A stretch of DNA of 64,000 bases from Ramazzottius varieornatus (Eukaryota > Tardigrada > Eutardigrada > Parachela > Ramazzottiidae): the NCBI GenBank assembly GCA_001949185.1, contig BDGG01000023.1:124001-188000 (forward strand). The letters run 5' to 3'. How positions within the stretch are numbered: the first letter of the stretch is position 1; every line of letters starts with the position of its first letter. Shown here piece by piece: positions 34,780 through 46,837 of this stretch. Made by a program: the position numbers and the translations under genes. Under the pieces are notes generated by a model. The model did no database searches and had not been told where the DNA came from. It saw only the letters and a list, made by a program, of their open reading frames with translations.

Positions 34780-37299
34780 ATGATCAGCCACATCCCGGCC
34801 AAGTCAGTTTGGCGAGTTGTACCAGTTTTGAATATCACGATTATCACCTATATCTACTTGCATCCGGATATATTACCCGGCCTGCCATACACCGGTCCTG
34901 GTTTTGAACTTGGGGCGCAGCACCTGCGAGAACGATACAACTTCAACGCAACCTTGATATACGTGGGCGATGAAAATATACGCAGCATAGCGGACCTAGT
35001 CGCCGATGTCTACCGGGTGGCTGAATTCTATTATGGCGAATGGGACCGCAATGGACTAGTCGCTCTTATTTTGCCCGGTAGGGTTTTGGGTCTCCTGACA
35101 GTTGCAGAAATGGATGCAATCATGGTTGTAAGCCACGCTAAAAACTTCATATCGTGCTATCTTTAAGGATCCGATGATCTCATACCTATCGGGCAGTTGG
35201 CGCGAGGTACCTACATTTTAAGCCAAGAGTGCAACTTAATTAAGTCATGAACAGAGAAGCAAAATAAATGGCATGTTTTGTTACAGGCTGGAATATTCCA
35301 ATGATTTCAACGTAGGAATCAATCAGTAGTCAGCGGGTCACAGAGAGTTATTATCGTGTATAATATGTCAACACGATGTTGCCCTTTCCAGCGCTGGCTA
35401 CTACGACATTTTGCGAAACAACACGCTCTTCCCGACAACCTTTACTGTCGGGGTCTTGCAGTACAGTGTAATGACAGAAGTGTTCAATGCCGTTTTCAAT
35501 TACTTCAACTGGACTTCCATAACCGTGATCCAAGACATCAGAACAAGAGCCCCATTTTACGACCTCTGGCTAAGAAGCAACACCAATTCTGCTATCAAGT
35601 TCTTGGATAACAACGGCCTTCCAATGAGCATACGACAATATCGATTTCCAAACCAGGACTATTCATCGGAAAAGATGAACGATATTTTGCGAGATGCTTC
35701 CAAGTACAGCCGAAGTAAGTAGCGTATTCGTACGCTACTGTACTTTCAGCCGCCCATAAAGAACAGTATCTCATTCTATGAAGTTGTTTTCAGTATTCCT
35801 TTTCTCGTTGACAATGGAGAATGTTCGTCGTATGATGGTAAGACACACCATAAAACAAAACTGCGACAGACCTGTATTCACAAGACCAGTACATTTATTC
35901 CCATGACAGCTGGATGCGCAGAGACTGGGAATGACCAATGGAGATTTTGTAAGTGACTGGTCTTAATACGAGATACCTGTCGTCGCTCGAGCTGTACTTT
36001 TAATTGCACCACATATGCTAAGATCCCGTTTTAAATCGTAGGTGTACTTTGTGCTGGAGCCATTCGAGCAGAAGCGGCAGTATGGCTACGTGAACTATCG
36101 CGATCCCCTTGATCCCGCAAACGATGAGGTAAGAAAGCCCCTGTTCCGACTTTATGTATATGCGTCGGTAAGATTTCGATCTCTTTCTAAGCATTTTTGT
36201 TCTGTTTCAGGATGCGGCTGAGGCCTTTCGGAGTTTACTCAAGATCGGTCAGTGTGCGCCACGTAATATATCCAAAGACCTGGATAAGTTTCTGGCGATC
36301 CTGTCACGCATGTCGGCAGACGAGTACGGATTCCATTATCCTACCGGGGAAAAGCCGCACGAAATGGTCATGGCTGCCTATGCTGGTATGGAGGTTTACG
36401 GCAAGGTACATTTGACTCGTGCTGAATGCCGTTATGTATTGATACGATCGCAAAATGGGAGGCTATTTTAGTTATTTCTGTCAGATTGTCAGCGAAGCCC
36501 TGCACGACGGGAGTGACCTATTCGATAGTCAAGCGCTTGTACGACGGGCTTTCAATCGAACCTTCCACCTACGATTCTCGGAAGTCTTCGTCGATGAATA
36601 CGGCGAGCGACGGAACAACTATTGCGTCAGTGATTTCAATATTACCAGCAAAGCATTTGAGGTACGGAAATTAAGGCAAACTGTCCCGTCTGTGAGGAAA
36701 AAATTAGACAGAATTTTGACAGCAAAGTAAGCTTTGAGCGTTGCAGAATTCCATGCTGTACGACGTAAACCACAAAGCTTTGAGCTACTTAGAAGGGAAG
36801 ACTGTCGACTGGGGGAACGAAGATCATGTTGTTCCGTCAAATGAGCCACGTTGCGGATACCGCAACCTACGCCTACTTCCGGGTTGCCCACTCGCCAGAC
36901 AGCGTATGAATAATCCCGTGAAAACAACAATATAAGCAAGCTTAAGTAGGTAGTTATGTCGTGGTCTGCAGGGGCCACTTTTGGAATATCTGCTGGCCTG
37001 GGATGCGTAGTACCCCTTCTCGTCATTGCCTTACTCTATCTGGTCATACGGTAAAATGTTTTCAGTTGATAAATATCTGAAGCGAGAACACAGTCGCAGG
37101 GTGAAGTCTTTGCAGAAACTGGCAGAAAGAAGTGCATCGTGATCTGAACTGGTGGAAGGTTCGTGAAGGGGTTTTGGTGCCTCACGCTGTGGAGACGACT
37201 TCCGTTAGTACGAGAATGAAATCGCTGCAGCAGCAGTACGTACAGGAGAGGACAAAGGTCGAAATCGTCCATTCAAGCTTCATACGTCGGCATATTTAG
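34780..37299 (+). CDS. natriuretic-peptide-receptor-like protein without cyclase, paralog A
   Basis: Single-pass receptor with an ANF-type extracellular domain. Exons 34780-35077, 35168-35206, 35287-35311, 35392-35714, 35794-35837, 35910-35948, 36042-36128, 36211-36405, 36485-36661, 36747-36903, 36972-37050 and 37116-37299 are phase-consistent and give 548 residues. Family segments: YTGPGFELGAQHLRERY, GQLA/RGWNIPMIST, FNYFNWTSITVI, LGMTNGDF, FNRTFHLRFSEVF, NEPRCGY before the membrane. The TM segment is GLGCVVPLLVIALLYLVI. The cytoplasmic tail is only about 60 residues (WQKEVHRDLNWWKV...) and stops before any kinase-homology or cyclase domain, as in clearance-type receptors. Exon 3 is 25 nt. 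The start ATG is the first in frame; a separate signal-peptide exon could lie upstream because no signal peptide is evident. Confidence 0.85.
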
Positions 37300-37670
37300 T
37301 CATCCAAAATCCCTCCATTGTACCCTCCTGATGGCTGTTTTATATCTGTTTTCCGGGCTTAATTCTGTAGAGAAAGGTAACATGAAGCGCTCGGAGTTCT
37401 CAAAGTTACATTTACAGTATCTTACGTTGAATTAGACCTGCGTGTCTTGTCTTCCACCAGCTCAACGTCCATTTTAATTTCACATGATCACTGGATCGAA
37501 CTGTGGCTAAAACGATGGCTAAAAGAATTTAAGTTATAAAAGGTAGTTGGTTTGACATGTTTGAAAATTATTTCCGTGTATCGAAATCTTCATCAATATA
37601 TATAGTATTCATGAATCGCGATGAAGCAGTAAGCTGATAAGTTATGCAGGAACATTTGGGTTCGTTTAAT

Positions 37671-38672
37671 TCACGCTTCTTGACCGGCTCCGGATCCGGC
37701 TTCTTGTCGCTGGAAGTGCAGCTCACCACGGACGGGCTGAGGGAGATCGGCGCCACCCAAAGTGATCACCTAAGAGAGAAGTGTAAACTGGTGACTTGGT
37801 CGAAACATTTATATTTTTGCTCGAATATTTTATGAAGAGTCAAAGCGAAACCTACAGCAACCAACTCAGAAGCGGTGTTGTCGCTCTTTGTCGGGAAGAC
37901 GAGGTCGAAGTTCATGGTCATCGGGCCGTACTTCTTGGCGATCGTCTTGTCGGCTTCAGAGAATGAGAAGGCTGCAGACAAGGCAGCGGTTGCCGGTTTC
38001 AGGTGGCTGGACAGGACTTCGACCTGCACGTTCGTTTGAGCCGTAGCCTAACAAAAAGACCGACCGACAGTCTATGTGTACACATTCATTGGGAAGTGCA
38101 GGGTACGCCTTCCACTAACCAAGACTTCCATGCCGTCCAAGAGAGGACTTGTGGTCGGAGTACCGTCCATGTTGACTGTCACTCCTAAGAACTCCTGCTC
38201 TGCGACCTTGAAACTGATAAAGCATTGAGCATCGTCCATCTTGGTGACTGACAAAGCCGCATCGTTAGCCAACCATAAGCAGGGAGCTTCGCCACCTGTC
38301 GCGTCTGCAAAGTATAACCATACAGGCGGACATTGTGAAAGCCCAAGGTGGTTCGATTCTGCCAAGTACCATCGACTAGGAAAAGGAGATGTTACTTACC
38401 GAGCAGCCCGTAGAGCTGCATCATGTTAGTCTGGAAATCCACCTGCGGGTTCGAGACGAAGCTCCCCATGAAAACATCCAGCTGGATGGACGGCTTCTTT
38501 ACCGTCGTCGTCGTGGGTATGAAACCTCCATAGGCACATGCGATTCCTTCAATAATAGAGAAAGCAACTCATAAACATTAGCTCTACCGTTCAACCTTAG
38601 CTCCATCCTGGAAAGGGGGGATGCACTACGCAGTGTACCTGCGAGAAGAACACAACAGATCGAGACGTTCAT
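37671..38672 (-). CDS. secreted protein of unknown family, 5 exons
   Basis: Exons 38672-38639, 38546-38400, 38304-38120, 38047-37856 and 37769-37671 join in phase, giving 218 residues. Exon 1 plus the start of exon 2 encode a signal peptide (MNVSICCVLLAGIACAYGG). The mature part is rich in alternating hydrophobic/polar residues with segments such as IQLDVFMGSFVSNPQVDF, CFISFKVAEQEFLGVTVNM and TMNFDLVFPTKSDN. This suggests a beta-rich extracellular protein. It ends with a Gly/Gln-rich tail. Few cysteines. I do not recognise the family. It is tail-to-tail with gene A, 371 bp apart. Confidence 0.75.
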
Positions 38673-39199
38673 GGTGAACTCGAGTCCGTCGGAGATCGCC
38701 TTTACGGAAGAATACAATCGTGGGTTGACAGACCAAATGGACATAAATGTATCGAAAGTCAAGAGGAGCACACTGAGCAGCTGTTCGTATATTGGGAGTT
38801 TATATTGTAGAATGGAGCTTCATAGTTTGATCGAAACCGTGAAGACAGGAAAATGCATGGCTTGCTGTCGATTATATGAAAATTAAGCGAAGGTCTTGCA
38901 CTGAATAGAAGGCAGGAGCTACCGGTCGGCGGTCGTGCGGCAAACATTCGGGTCCCTCGAACGAGACGTTTTATTATGATTGTCGGTATGCTAGCCGACG
39001 CCTGCATCATGTGCTGATACCATGACGGTCTGTAGACTTTAAAAGCCCAGTGTATCGCTAGCGTTCCAATATTGCGGGAACCGTGTTCCGTCAAAGTTGA
39101 CCAATTTCGCTATCTTTTTCTGTCGGAATGCTTCGAAAACAAGAGGAAACAGGTGGATTTGCGAACAATCCATCGTTCAACGCCAACTTTTTCTTTTGA

Positions 39200-39237
39200 A
39201 GATCACCAGCTTGCACGGTGGCGCAAGCTGGTGATCT
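39200..39237. repeat. perfect 15-bp-arm hairpin
   Basis: AGATCACCAGCTTGC is followed, after the 8-nt loop ACGGTGGC, by its exact inverse. Such a perfect stem without flanking homology could be a structured RNA or the core of a tiny element. Confidence 0.7.
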
Positions 39238-39442
39238 ATCTCCCGTTGAGGGAATGAAGCCCTCCGAAGAGGAGCGTCCACCCAGATATTCACAAACCTT
39301 ATGCATTTTGGGATGCTGCCAAATTCTGTTTCAGACTTCGGTTACCATCTTGGAACTAGCAGGTAACAATCGGCTTGCTTTCTCACAATCGATGTATCGT
39401 ACGTAAATTGTGAACAATTGTACGCATGCATATTAGTCTGTA

Positions 39443-39545
39443 CAATGAAGAATTTTCATGCCTTCTCATGGTCACGTGGTGCATCGTGCCATTGATTGAT
39501 GTATCACACCACGTGACCACGAAAAGGCAACGACTTTCATCATTG
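39443..39545. mobile_element. 103-bp TA-flanked MITE
   Basis: TA at 39441-39442 and 39546-39547. The arms read CAATGAAGAATTTTCATGCC and, inverted from the right, CAATGATGAAAGTCGTTGCC, both leading into a GGTCACGTGGTG block. The terminal word matches the mariner-type element at 21262. Confidence 0.78.
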
Positions 39546-39618
39546 TAGTAATACAACAGTTTCCCATCCAAAGTGGTCCTTTGTTTGACTTGCAGTTTCA
39601 CTTTCCGTTCTCCAGATC

Positions 39619-39873
39619 ATGTTTCTGTTTTCGCTTACTGTGAGAAACATCAAAAAACGAAGAAGAAAATTGCCAGATCCCGACGCAACTTCGAAGCCGA
39701 ACAATCTGCTTTTCGACCAGCTAAGGGCTCTCAAGACTCTGCGCTCGGTAATGGTCCCGCATTATCTGTCAATTGCGTTTGCTGCCACCCTTGCGATGAT
39801 CATGGACTGTTGCATTGCGAAGCGTGCTCAACGCGTCAACCAGGTGATGGTCGACCTGGAGAGCCCAGCTTGA
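39619..39873 (+). CDS. small membrane-protein fragment (weak candidate)
   Basis: An 84-codon frame follows a plausible acceptor (TTCTCCAG just upstream). It has a basic stretch (NIKKRRRKLPDPD), then ALKTLRSVMVPHYLS leading into a hydrophobic segment ending MIMDCCIA. The arrangement resembles the third cytoplasmic loop and TM6 of a GPCR, but no other exons were found. It could be a gene remnant or chance. Confidence 0.27.
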   Translation: MFLFSLTVRNIKKRRRKLPDPDATSKPNNLLFDQLRALKTLRSVMVPHYLSIAFAATLAMIMDCCIAKRAQRVNQVMVDLESPA

Positions 39874-40735
39874 GAAACTCGGTGTACAGCAAAGAGAATG
39901 ACGACGTCGCAAGGCTGAGCATGGATCGCTCCATTTTTTATACGGAATGCCTGCTCGGAAAATGTTCTCATTGCTGGATACCCGGCTCTACGTATACATT
40001 TTACCTACGAGGTAAACGATATAATACGGGCATAACGATTTTCGCACCATAACCCGGGCAACGCGAAAAGTTGGAACATTACCGTCAAGGCTTGATTCAT
40101 CCCTCATCGTGCACCTGTTGATAGAACATTAGCTTTTTAACATTGGACAGACCCATCTCTCTCCTAGGCCAAATTCCCGTTATCCACAACGCTTCGTCGT
40201 TCTCAACCTATTTAAACCTTCAGGAGAGGGATCAGTCTACCTCAGGAAACAAGAAGCAGTTCACTACGCGCAGCAGGAGCTGAGAAAAAATATGCCCAAA
40301 TTACGTCGTTTACCTCGTACGCAGGAAGAATAGTTTGAATGTACTTGTCCGGCGAATATTCACGGATCACACCTTGAACTCGACACGCAGAAACAACGTA
40401 ATTTCCGTATTCTTCGGAAAAAGGTATCAGCTTACGTCGGCGTCTACCCTTCCCTCAAACCTCGAATTACGATTATCTCCTCGTTCAATCAACAGGGAAA
40501 TAAGGCAGAACGAATTCCGGTCTCGCGGGTGTAGTTGTCAACTACGCCCCGCCACAAAGTTGCGCAGGAGATCATAATGCCTCATATGTGTGATTGATCA
40601 CGCGATCATGAACTACATGCAGTGCACCTGGACCGAATTACAATATTAAGGACAGGATAATACATTCGGGAAGATCAAAACTGCTGTTGAGGTGTTCAAG
40701 AGCAGTCAACATCAAAGCGTAGGATCGCCTTCCAT

Positions 40736-43700
40736 ATGTTTTCCCAAGGTCTGAACATCACTATCGTTTCGTACCTGTTCTACGCCGCTGACTTTATGCC
40801 GACTAGACCATACTGTGGACCGGCCTTGGAGCTGGGCGTCCAGCGGTTGCGAGATGTCTATGGGTTCAACGCTACTCTGCGTTACGTCGGGGACCCTGCC
40901 ATCAAGAGTGTGCCAGACATCGTGGCAAATGTCTACAGAGTAGCAGACTTCTACAACAACAAGTGGGATGGGAATGGAGTGTTTGCCATGATTGTACCAG
41001 GTAAAAACAGGAAGAGCATGCGTCCGACTGATTGCATTACTCGTATACATCCATCCATTCACCCCCCAACAGCCGCTCTAATTTTTGTTGTTCGGAAGGG
41101 ACCGAGGAAATATTTCCGCTGGGGCAGCTTTCGGCAGGTCAGACTTTGCTTTACGTTTATCCCATTGTGATTGAAGAATCTAGAGTCTGTTTTCATAGGA
41201 TGGAATTCGATTTTGATACCAAGGTAGGTGCTTGGATGACCACTCAAATTGTCATGGGAAAGAAGTGTTGGCCAGTTGGACAAATGACAATGTATCGCTT
41301 ATTAGCGGAGGATATTTCAACATCCTGAGAAACCGAGCGTTGTATCCAACCACATTCGGTACGGCCCTTATGCAGTACAGTGTTTTAGTGGAAGTCTTCA
41401 CGGCGGTACTCAACCACTACGGGTGGAAATCAATTTGTATCATCAAAGATGTCAGCACTATCGTCCCCTTTACAATATCTGGATTAAGAGCGCGCAGACT
41501 TCCGGCTTTGTCGACCGGGCCGGTGTGCCGATGACACTTAGGCACTATTCCATTGACACTAAAAACTTCACAACGGAGTCGATCGATGCGGTTGTGAATG
41601 AGTGCGCCAAATACAGCCGAGGTACTGGAAGTAATGCGTGCAGCCGTCAAGCATCACACAACCTCAAAAATTTACTTCGCAGTTTTCATCTTGTCCATGA
41701 CGGAAGGCTACGTCCGCAGGATACTGGTGCAAGCAACCAAGTTGGGTATCAAGACGAGCGAATTCGTAAGTTGTAACGTCGAACGGTTTCACGGTGCGGT
41801 ACGAATCGAATTACTTGATTCTGGAGCCTTTCGAGCTGAAGGGATTCTGGGGAGATCCGGATTGGAAGGATGATACCGACTCGGAGCATAATGAGGTATA
41901 GTATACGGCTGCAGTATTCGTCGCGCATGGTGGTACTTTAACTACTGTCATCACTGTAAGACAATAACGAAAATGCATGCCTTCCCGTGATCAGATGGTA
42001 CTGCATGGTTCCTACGTTATCGCAAGAACTTAATCAACAGAATGCGCAGCCGACTTTTTGTTGCTTAGATTGCTTTCACTCAGTTTCGGAACCTGTTGCA
42101 AGTCAGTGCTTGTAAACCTCGGTCGATTCCTACCGATCTGGACGTCTTTTACTCAAACCTGACTGTGATGTCGGCCACGGAATATGGGCTTCATTATCCA
42201 CTGGGTGAAAAGGTAAATTTCCCTGCAAAAGGTTACGTGTGAAACTTCCACCAGAGTGATAGTCGTGAAGACAGTCTAGCTCGACGCCTGTTGCACTTTC
42301 AAGCAGTAAACTCAATCAACAACCAAGTTCAAGAAGGGGACCAGAATATTCAAACTCCCTGTTGTTTTGTTAGTGTCAAGAAGGGGAGTGGCCGATTTCG
42401 CTGTTGAAAAGACTTTTTTCCGCGGCTCTCGTTGCCCCGAATAAAATACTAAATTATTTATCAGAATCATTAAACCAATTACAAAAAAATCACCGATGAC
42501 CGTAAATCTTTGACAGTACTTAGCAGTTTTTAACCAAGTCAAGGCCGTGCCAAACACTTGTCAAGGCGGAGTCGAGCTCCGTCATGACTGGTGCCTACGT
42601 TACGGCAGTTTACCGGTTGATCCGGAAATCCATCTTTTTCAGTGACATCACGACTATCACTCTGCTTCCACTGCGACGCACTACGCTAGTCGTTCGTGAT
42701 GTGAAACTTGCGCAGACACGGTCTAAAGGCTTGACCGTGTCTAAAGGCTTGACAGGTTCTCCGACGTCACTACTGCTCCGTGATTCAGCAAGGATGCAGC
42801 TCTCAAGGTTTTCCTAAAGAAATAAGCAGTACTGTAATGCTTCTTGAACTTCTCGAAACACATCATAATATGCGCAGAACATCCCCCGGGGGTTGGTGGG
42901 GTACAGTCACCGGACCGGGGTCTATCTCCACGCATACGCTCACGTGATTCGCGAAGTTGAAGAAGTATTACAGTGAGCGGAAGGTCTGGTGTACCAATAC
43001 CAACCTTTTAATGCCAAAGTCGATATTTCTGTGCAAGAACCACGTACGCAGATAATCGACTATGAGTTTTGACCATCTTTGCGGTTGTCCGAGAACCCAA
43101 CAGGCACAAGCATTCTGTCAGTTCTCAGATACGAACCATACGATATGGTTTTTTTCTTTTTGCAGCCGCATGATATTGTGATGGCTAACTACGACGCCGT
43201 GGAGATTCTGGGTTTGGTAAGTACGTGCGTCGTTGTGCTTAAAGAAGCTTACAGTACTAGTCATGACGAGAAACAACGAAAATTCAGATTATGAATGAGA
43301 CACTCACTGCCGGAGCTGATCCGGGCGATGGTCGAACCGTGGTGAAGAGAGTGATGAACCGGACATTTCCTCTGAGCTATAGCAGAGTTTACATCGAAGA
43401 TTTCGGAGAACGGCGAAATAACTTTTGTGTCAACGACCTGAACCCTCAGACGCGTCGCTTCCAGGTCTTCTCGCCTGGGTTTTTTTACCACAGAAGATTT
43501 GTCTGGGAGTTCGTTACCGTTTACTTTTGAAGGAAATATTGCAGTACGACAGTGGAAACCGTGCTCTGAGGTTTCTGAAGGAAGCAGTCGACTGGGCGAC
43601 TCCCGGAGGAGCCGCGCCACCCGACGAGCCACGTTGTGGCTACCTCGGGAACCGGGATAAACCCGATTGTCGACCAGCAAAAGGTACTCATCCGGCCACA

Positions 43701-44061
43701 CCTGGCATGGTCGCACAAGGCACCGAAGTCTCCATTTTCAGATATCTCCATTCCGGTGGGCGTGACACTGGTCTTATTGATACTGCATGTCGGTTACAAA
43801 TTAACCATGTACGTTTGGAGGTAAAGGTACCACAGATTAAGTGGCTGGAGTATCGAAGCGTCTAGCCGTTTCCATTCTGTTCGTAGAAGGATGCATAACC
43901 ATCTATACTCGTCAGAATGGTATAAAATACAAGCACACCTTCTGTCCAACTCAGCCGGCCGCCGACCAGCGTCCCGTTTAGCCACTCACACTCACAACAG
44001 AGGCGAGCGGTGCTCGACGGTTACGTTTGCAATGAACAGGTTGCGAAATTGGGAATCGTGA
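40736..44061 (+). pseudogene. natriuretic-peptide-receptor-like paralog B, frameshifted and with a lost splice acceptor
   Basis: Closely follows gene A. Exons 40736-41000, 41099-41137, 41199-41223, 41306-41621, 41683-41765, 41809-41895, 42069-42212, 43166-43216, 43288-43464, 43545-43683, 43742-43820, 43887-44061. Exons 2, 3, 6, 9 and 11 have exactly the same lengths as in A (39, 25, 87, 177, 79 nt). Two defects: exon 4 is one base short, so the frame changes between KDVSTIVP and LYNIWIKSAQ near 41462-41475 (a CCCCTTT run); and exon 6 is preceded by CG where the acceptor AG should be (41807-41808). Everything else is intact, including VMNRTFPLSYSRV, DEPRCGY, the TM segment and a short tail with SSEWYKIQ. 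It is either a young pseudogene or carries sequencing errors. Intron 42213-43165 contains a MITE. Exon 5 fuses two exons of A. Confidence 0.8.
42832..42973. mobile_element. 142-bp mariner-type MITE, copy 2
   Basis: Inside an intron of paralog B. The left end CTGTAATGCTTCTTGAACTT is preceded by TA (42830-42831). The right end is the inverse of CTGTAATACTTCTTCAACTT, followed by TG where TA is expected. Length identical to copy 1. Confidence 0.85.
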
Positions 44062-45900
44062 CGGATTTGCCCAGAATGCATATATCCTAACAATCTACAG
44101 TCCACTCGTTTAAGATCCGTACGCTCTTCTTCCATTCTATTTGCCAACAGCCAAACATCCACCGTATAGCTTGCGAAAAACGAAAGAACGTCACATCATA
44201 TTCTACGGACATTCAATTTTTATCGAAAATCAACTTCTCGCCTGCTACCATATGAAACGCGCCAGCTGTGCGTATGCAGTTTTGTAAGCCGAACTGCCAT
44301 GCCTTTACAATTCATTTGACCGAGTGTAGCACTGTCAAGCCCTCTTGTATTCTTCGAAGTTCTGGAAGTTGTTTCTGCTTTCGACGAGCCAAAAGTCAAT
44401 GCAACTAGTAGCTGCTGTTGTTGCTTTCGGATAAACAGACAGTCAAAACACTTCATGGCGAGCCCCCCCCCCTCTGTCTGTTATGGTTTTGCCAACTTGA
44501 ACTGGAGGAATAGTATACGGATCCCGAACGAGTGGACTGTACTGTTATCTTTTAGTTCTTTGTCCAGACAAGCTCTAAATAACCATCATACCAATCATAA
44601 CCCAAAATCGACCGTAGAGAATACGGAATACGGAGGAGCGGATAACGAAGCCGGATTCTTGAGTTTGCTCACCGTTAATTTTTTACAAATTTTTTCATGA
44701 TTTTAGTTTTGTGCGGGTAATGGCCGGGCAATGGTTACCACCTAGCGATCTCCAGATTCAGGTACATGTATCTGTCGTACATTCCAAGACCGCCATTGAA
44801 TTTTCGTATCTCACTTCATGGTCATTCAATTTCCATCATGAAATGGGTGATGCTATAAGCATCACTGTCACACCCCGTTAAGCTGTAGCCACCCCGGTTT
44901 AATTCGTTAATTCAAAAAACCCCTTTTATGCGGTATCACTATGGGTCCCTGTTCTCAAAATACCTTCCCTGTTCTTAGACTACGTCCAACAATGTCCTCA
45001 GACTGGGTCCAACAATGTCACAGAAAAATTTTATTCAGTCTGAGCATGCCATGCTCCACATTACTGGCGAACTTCCTGATCGGGGTGTCGATAGCTATGT
45101 GCCGGGTTAGGGGCTTCCTAATTATTGTATTAATAGTTATTGTATTAATAGGGCTGTCTGTAGCAAGTCAGAAGTAAAACGGGACTTCGATAGGGGTGGC
45201 TTAAGCCAAGCGGGATTCTGCCTATAGCTATTTCCTCATGAAAATATTAATCGAATAGACAGGATACAAAATCCGAACGGCGCAAGAAATCCAATTAGCG
45301 CAGTGGCCTAGCTCCACCCACTTCTTGCGCTAATCGTGGGGGGTTGAGACTCGTTACGCGAAGCAGGCGATTAGCGTAAGCCTTCCGGAAGGTTTTGCAG
45401 AACCTACCTTCTTTCTCGTGGACCAGTTTGAAACGAGATATCAAATCAAACTAAGTCTTCAGTTCGACTGAGTAATGGAAACAGAAGGTTTCAGTTTCAA
45501 CTGCTCAAAGCTGAGACTATCAAAAACCGCGTGTATTTTGGAGTGTTTTTTCTTGATTTAAGGCAAGCTGCGAGCGAGCCGAAGCCGAAGCGAGCAGCTT
45601 CTACCAGCATAAACTGCTGTTACCGTGATCAAGATTCGTTCCGACTAACAAGCGGGCTGTTTGGGAGAAGGAACTGGACCCTGACCTTCCCCACACGCTG
45701 GGATGGTATACTGCTGGCTTTGAGGTACTTGGGACCAGTAGTTCGCTCAGTTTTTATCTCCTAACTCGGTAGTGTCCTCGCGCGATTAAACTAAGTGTCG
45801 AATGGAGTGGTCAGCGTTCATTCCCACAGAGATATCACACAGAGCGTTCCGCCCGTAGAGCAACTAAATATTACACATTAACAGCATCTACCTTTGGCGA

Positions 45901-46265
45901 AAGGAACGTGAGGACATGGCAAATCGAACAACCAAAACGAACGTGGAGTTCGGGCGGTACTGCAATCAAGAGAACTGATCGACTTTATTGGAAAGCACTC
46001 TCTGAAATCTAAATCACCCCATCACTCAACCTGTAGCCTCGACTCATCCTAAACTCTTTTACTGAACACAATGGCGGATGAAGCCATAGATATCACAGAG
46101 AAGTCACAGAAAAACTCCCGTTGTCACAATGGAACACCTGTTACGCCTGAAACAGCTGACAGAACCGGAAACATTGATCAATGCTTTTGATTGCCGTGAC
46201 ATCACGCTACACAGTCAGTTTTGATTGTTTGATTTGAGATGTCCTCACGTTCCTTTCGCCAATGG
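45901..46265. mobile_element. 365-bp TA-flanked non-autonomous element
   Basis: TA at 45899-45900 and 46266-46267. The arms of about 50 bp read CCTTTGGCGAAAGGAACGTG and, inverted, CCATTGGCGAAAGGAACGTG, both continuing AGGACAT. No transposase frame. Confidence 0.85.
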
Positions 46266-46779
46266 TAACAGCGCAGTGCGCAAACAAATGTTCAGTAACC
46301 GTACGATCGACATACAGTAAACCATGCGGCAGGTAGCGCCATCAGCTACATTAACCATGTGCGTCGGTGTAGGCAGATCCGTCACGACCGACAATAGTGC
46401 TGGCGACCAATGGTCTTTCTGTTTGGATCCTTTGATCGCTCGTCGAACATAACGTTTGGCCCCAGAAAATCACCCAGATCTGTGTGTCGTGTTTCTTTCT
46501 CTTCTAGGGCAGCTGGATTTTCCGCTGGTTCCAGTATCGAGTCTTTGACATTATTCCGAGTGTTTTTTGCTTTTCATGTCTGGGAAGACGCTCTCCGTAA
46601 GAGCCAGATCTCGTTCCAGTGTACTAGCAAGTGGTACACCACTGAAAAGTCGAGCTCAACTAACCCGGCCCCTAATCAGTAGTAAAACATCAGCAGGAAT
46701 CCAGAAGAACATCAGAAGAACTCAGCCTGAGGTGGACATCCAAGATGGACGTCCAAGTGATAGATCAGGCGCAACAGTA

Positions 46780-46837
46780 CTGCATGCAGGCTGGAGGTGG
46801 ACGTTCATTTGAACGTCCACCTTCAGCCTACATACAG
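46780..46837. mobile_element. 58-bp snap-back element
   Basis: Starts CTGCATGCAGGCTGGAGG and ends in the inverse of CTGTATGTAGGCTGAAGG, with a core GGACGTTC-ATTT-GAACGTCC and TA on both sides (46778-46779, 46838-46839). The arms pair almost completely with a 4-nt loop. A folded transcript would resemble a microRNA precursor. Confidence 0.7.

Larger units (their letters stand above)
38673..40735. other. intergenic, hairpin, MITE and one weak frame
   Basis: Contains the hairpin at 39200, the 103-bp element at 39443 and the weak coding candidate at 39619-39873. Nothing else is supported. Confidence 0.45.

Noticed and set aside
41224-41305. coding reading through GRCLDDHSNC joined to exon 4 of paralog B
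   Set aside because: Comparison with paralog A shows the 39-nt and 25-nt exons upstream are the real ones; this stretch is an intron.
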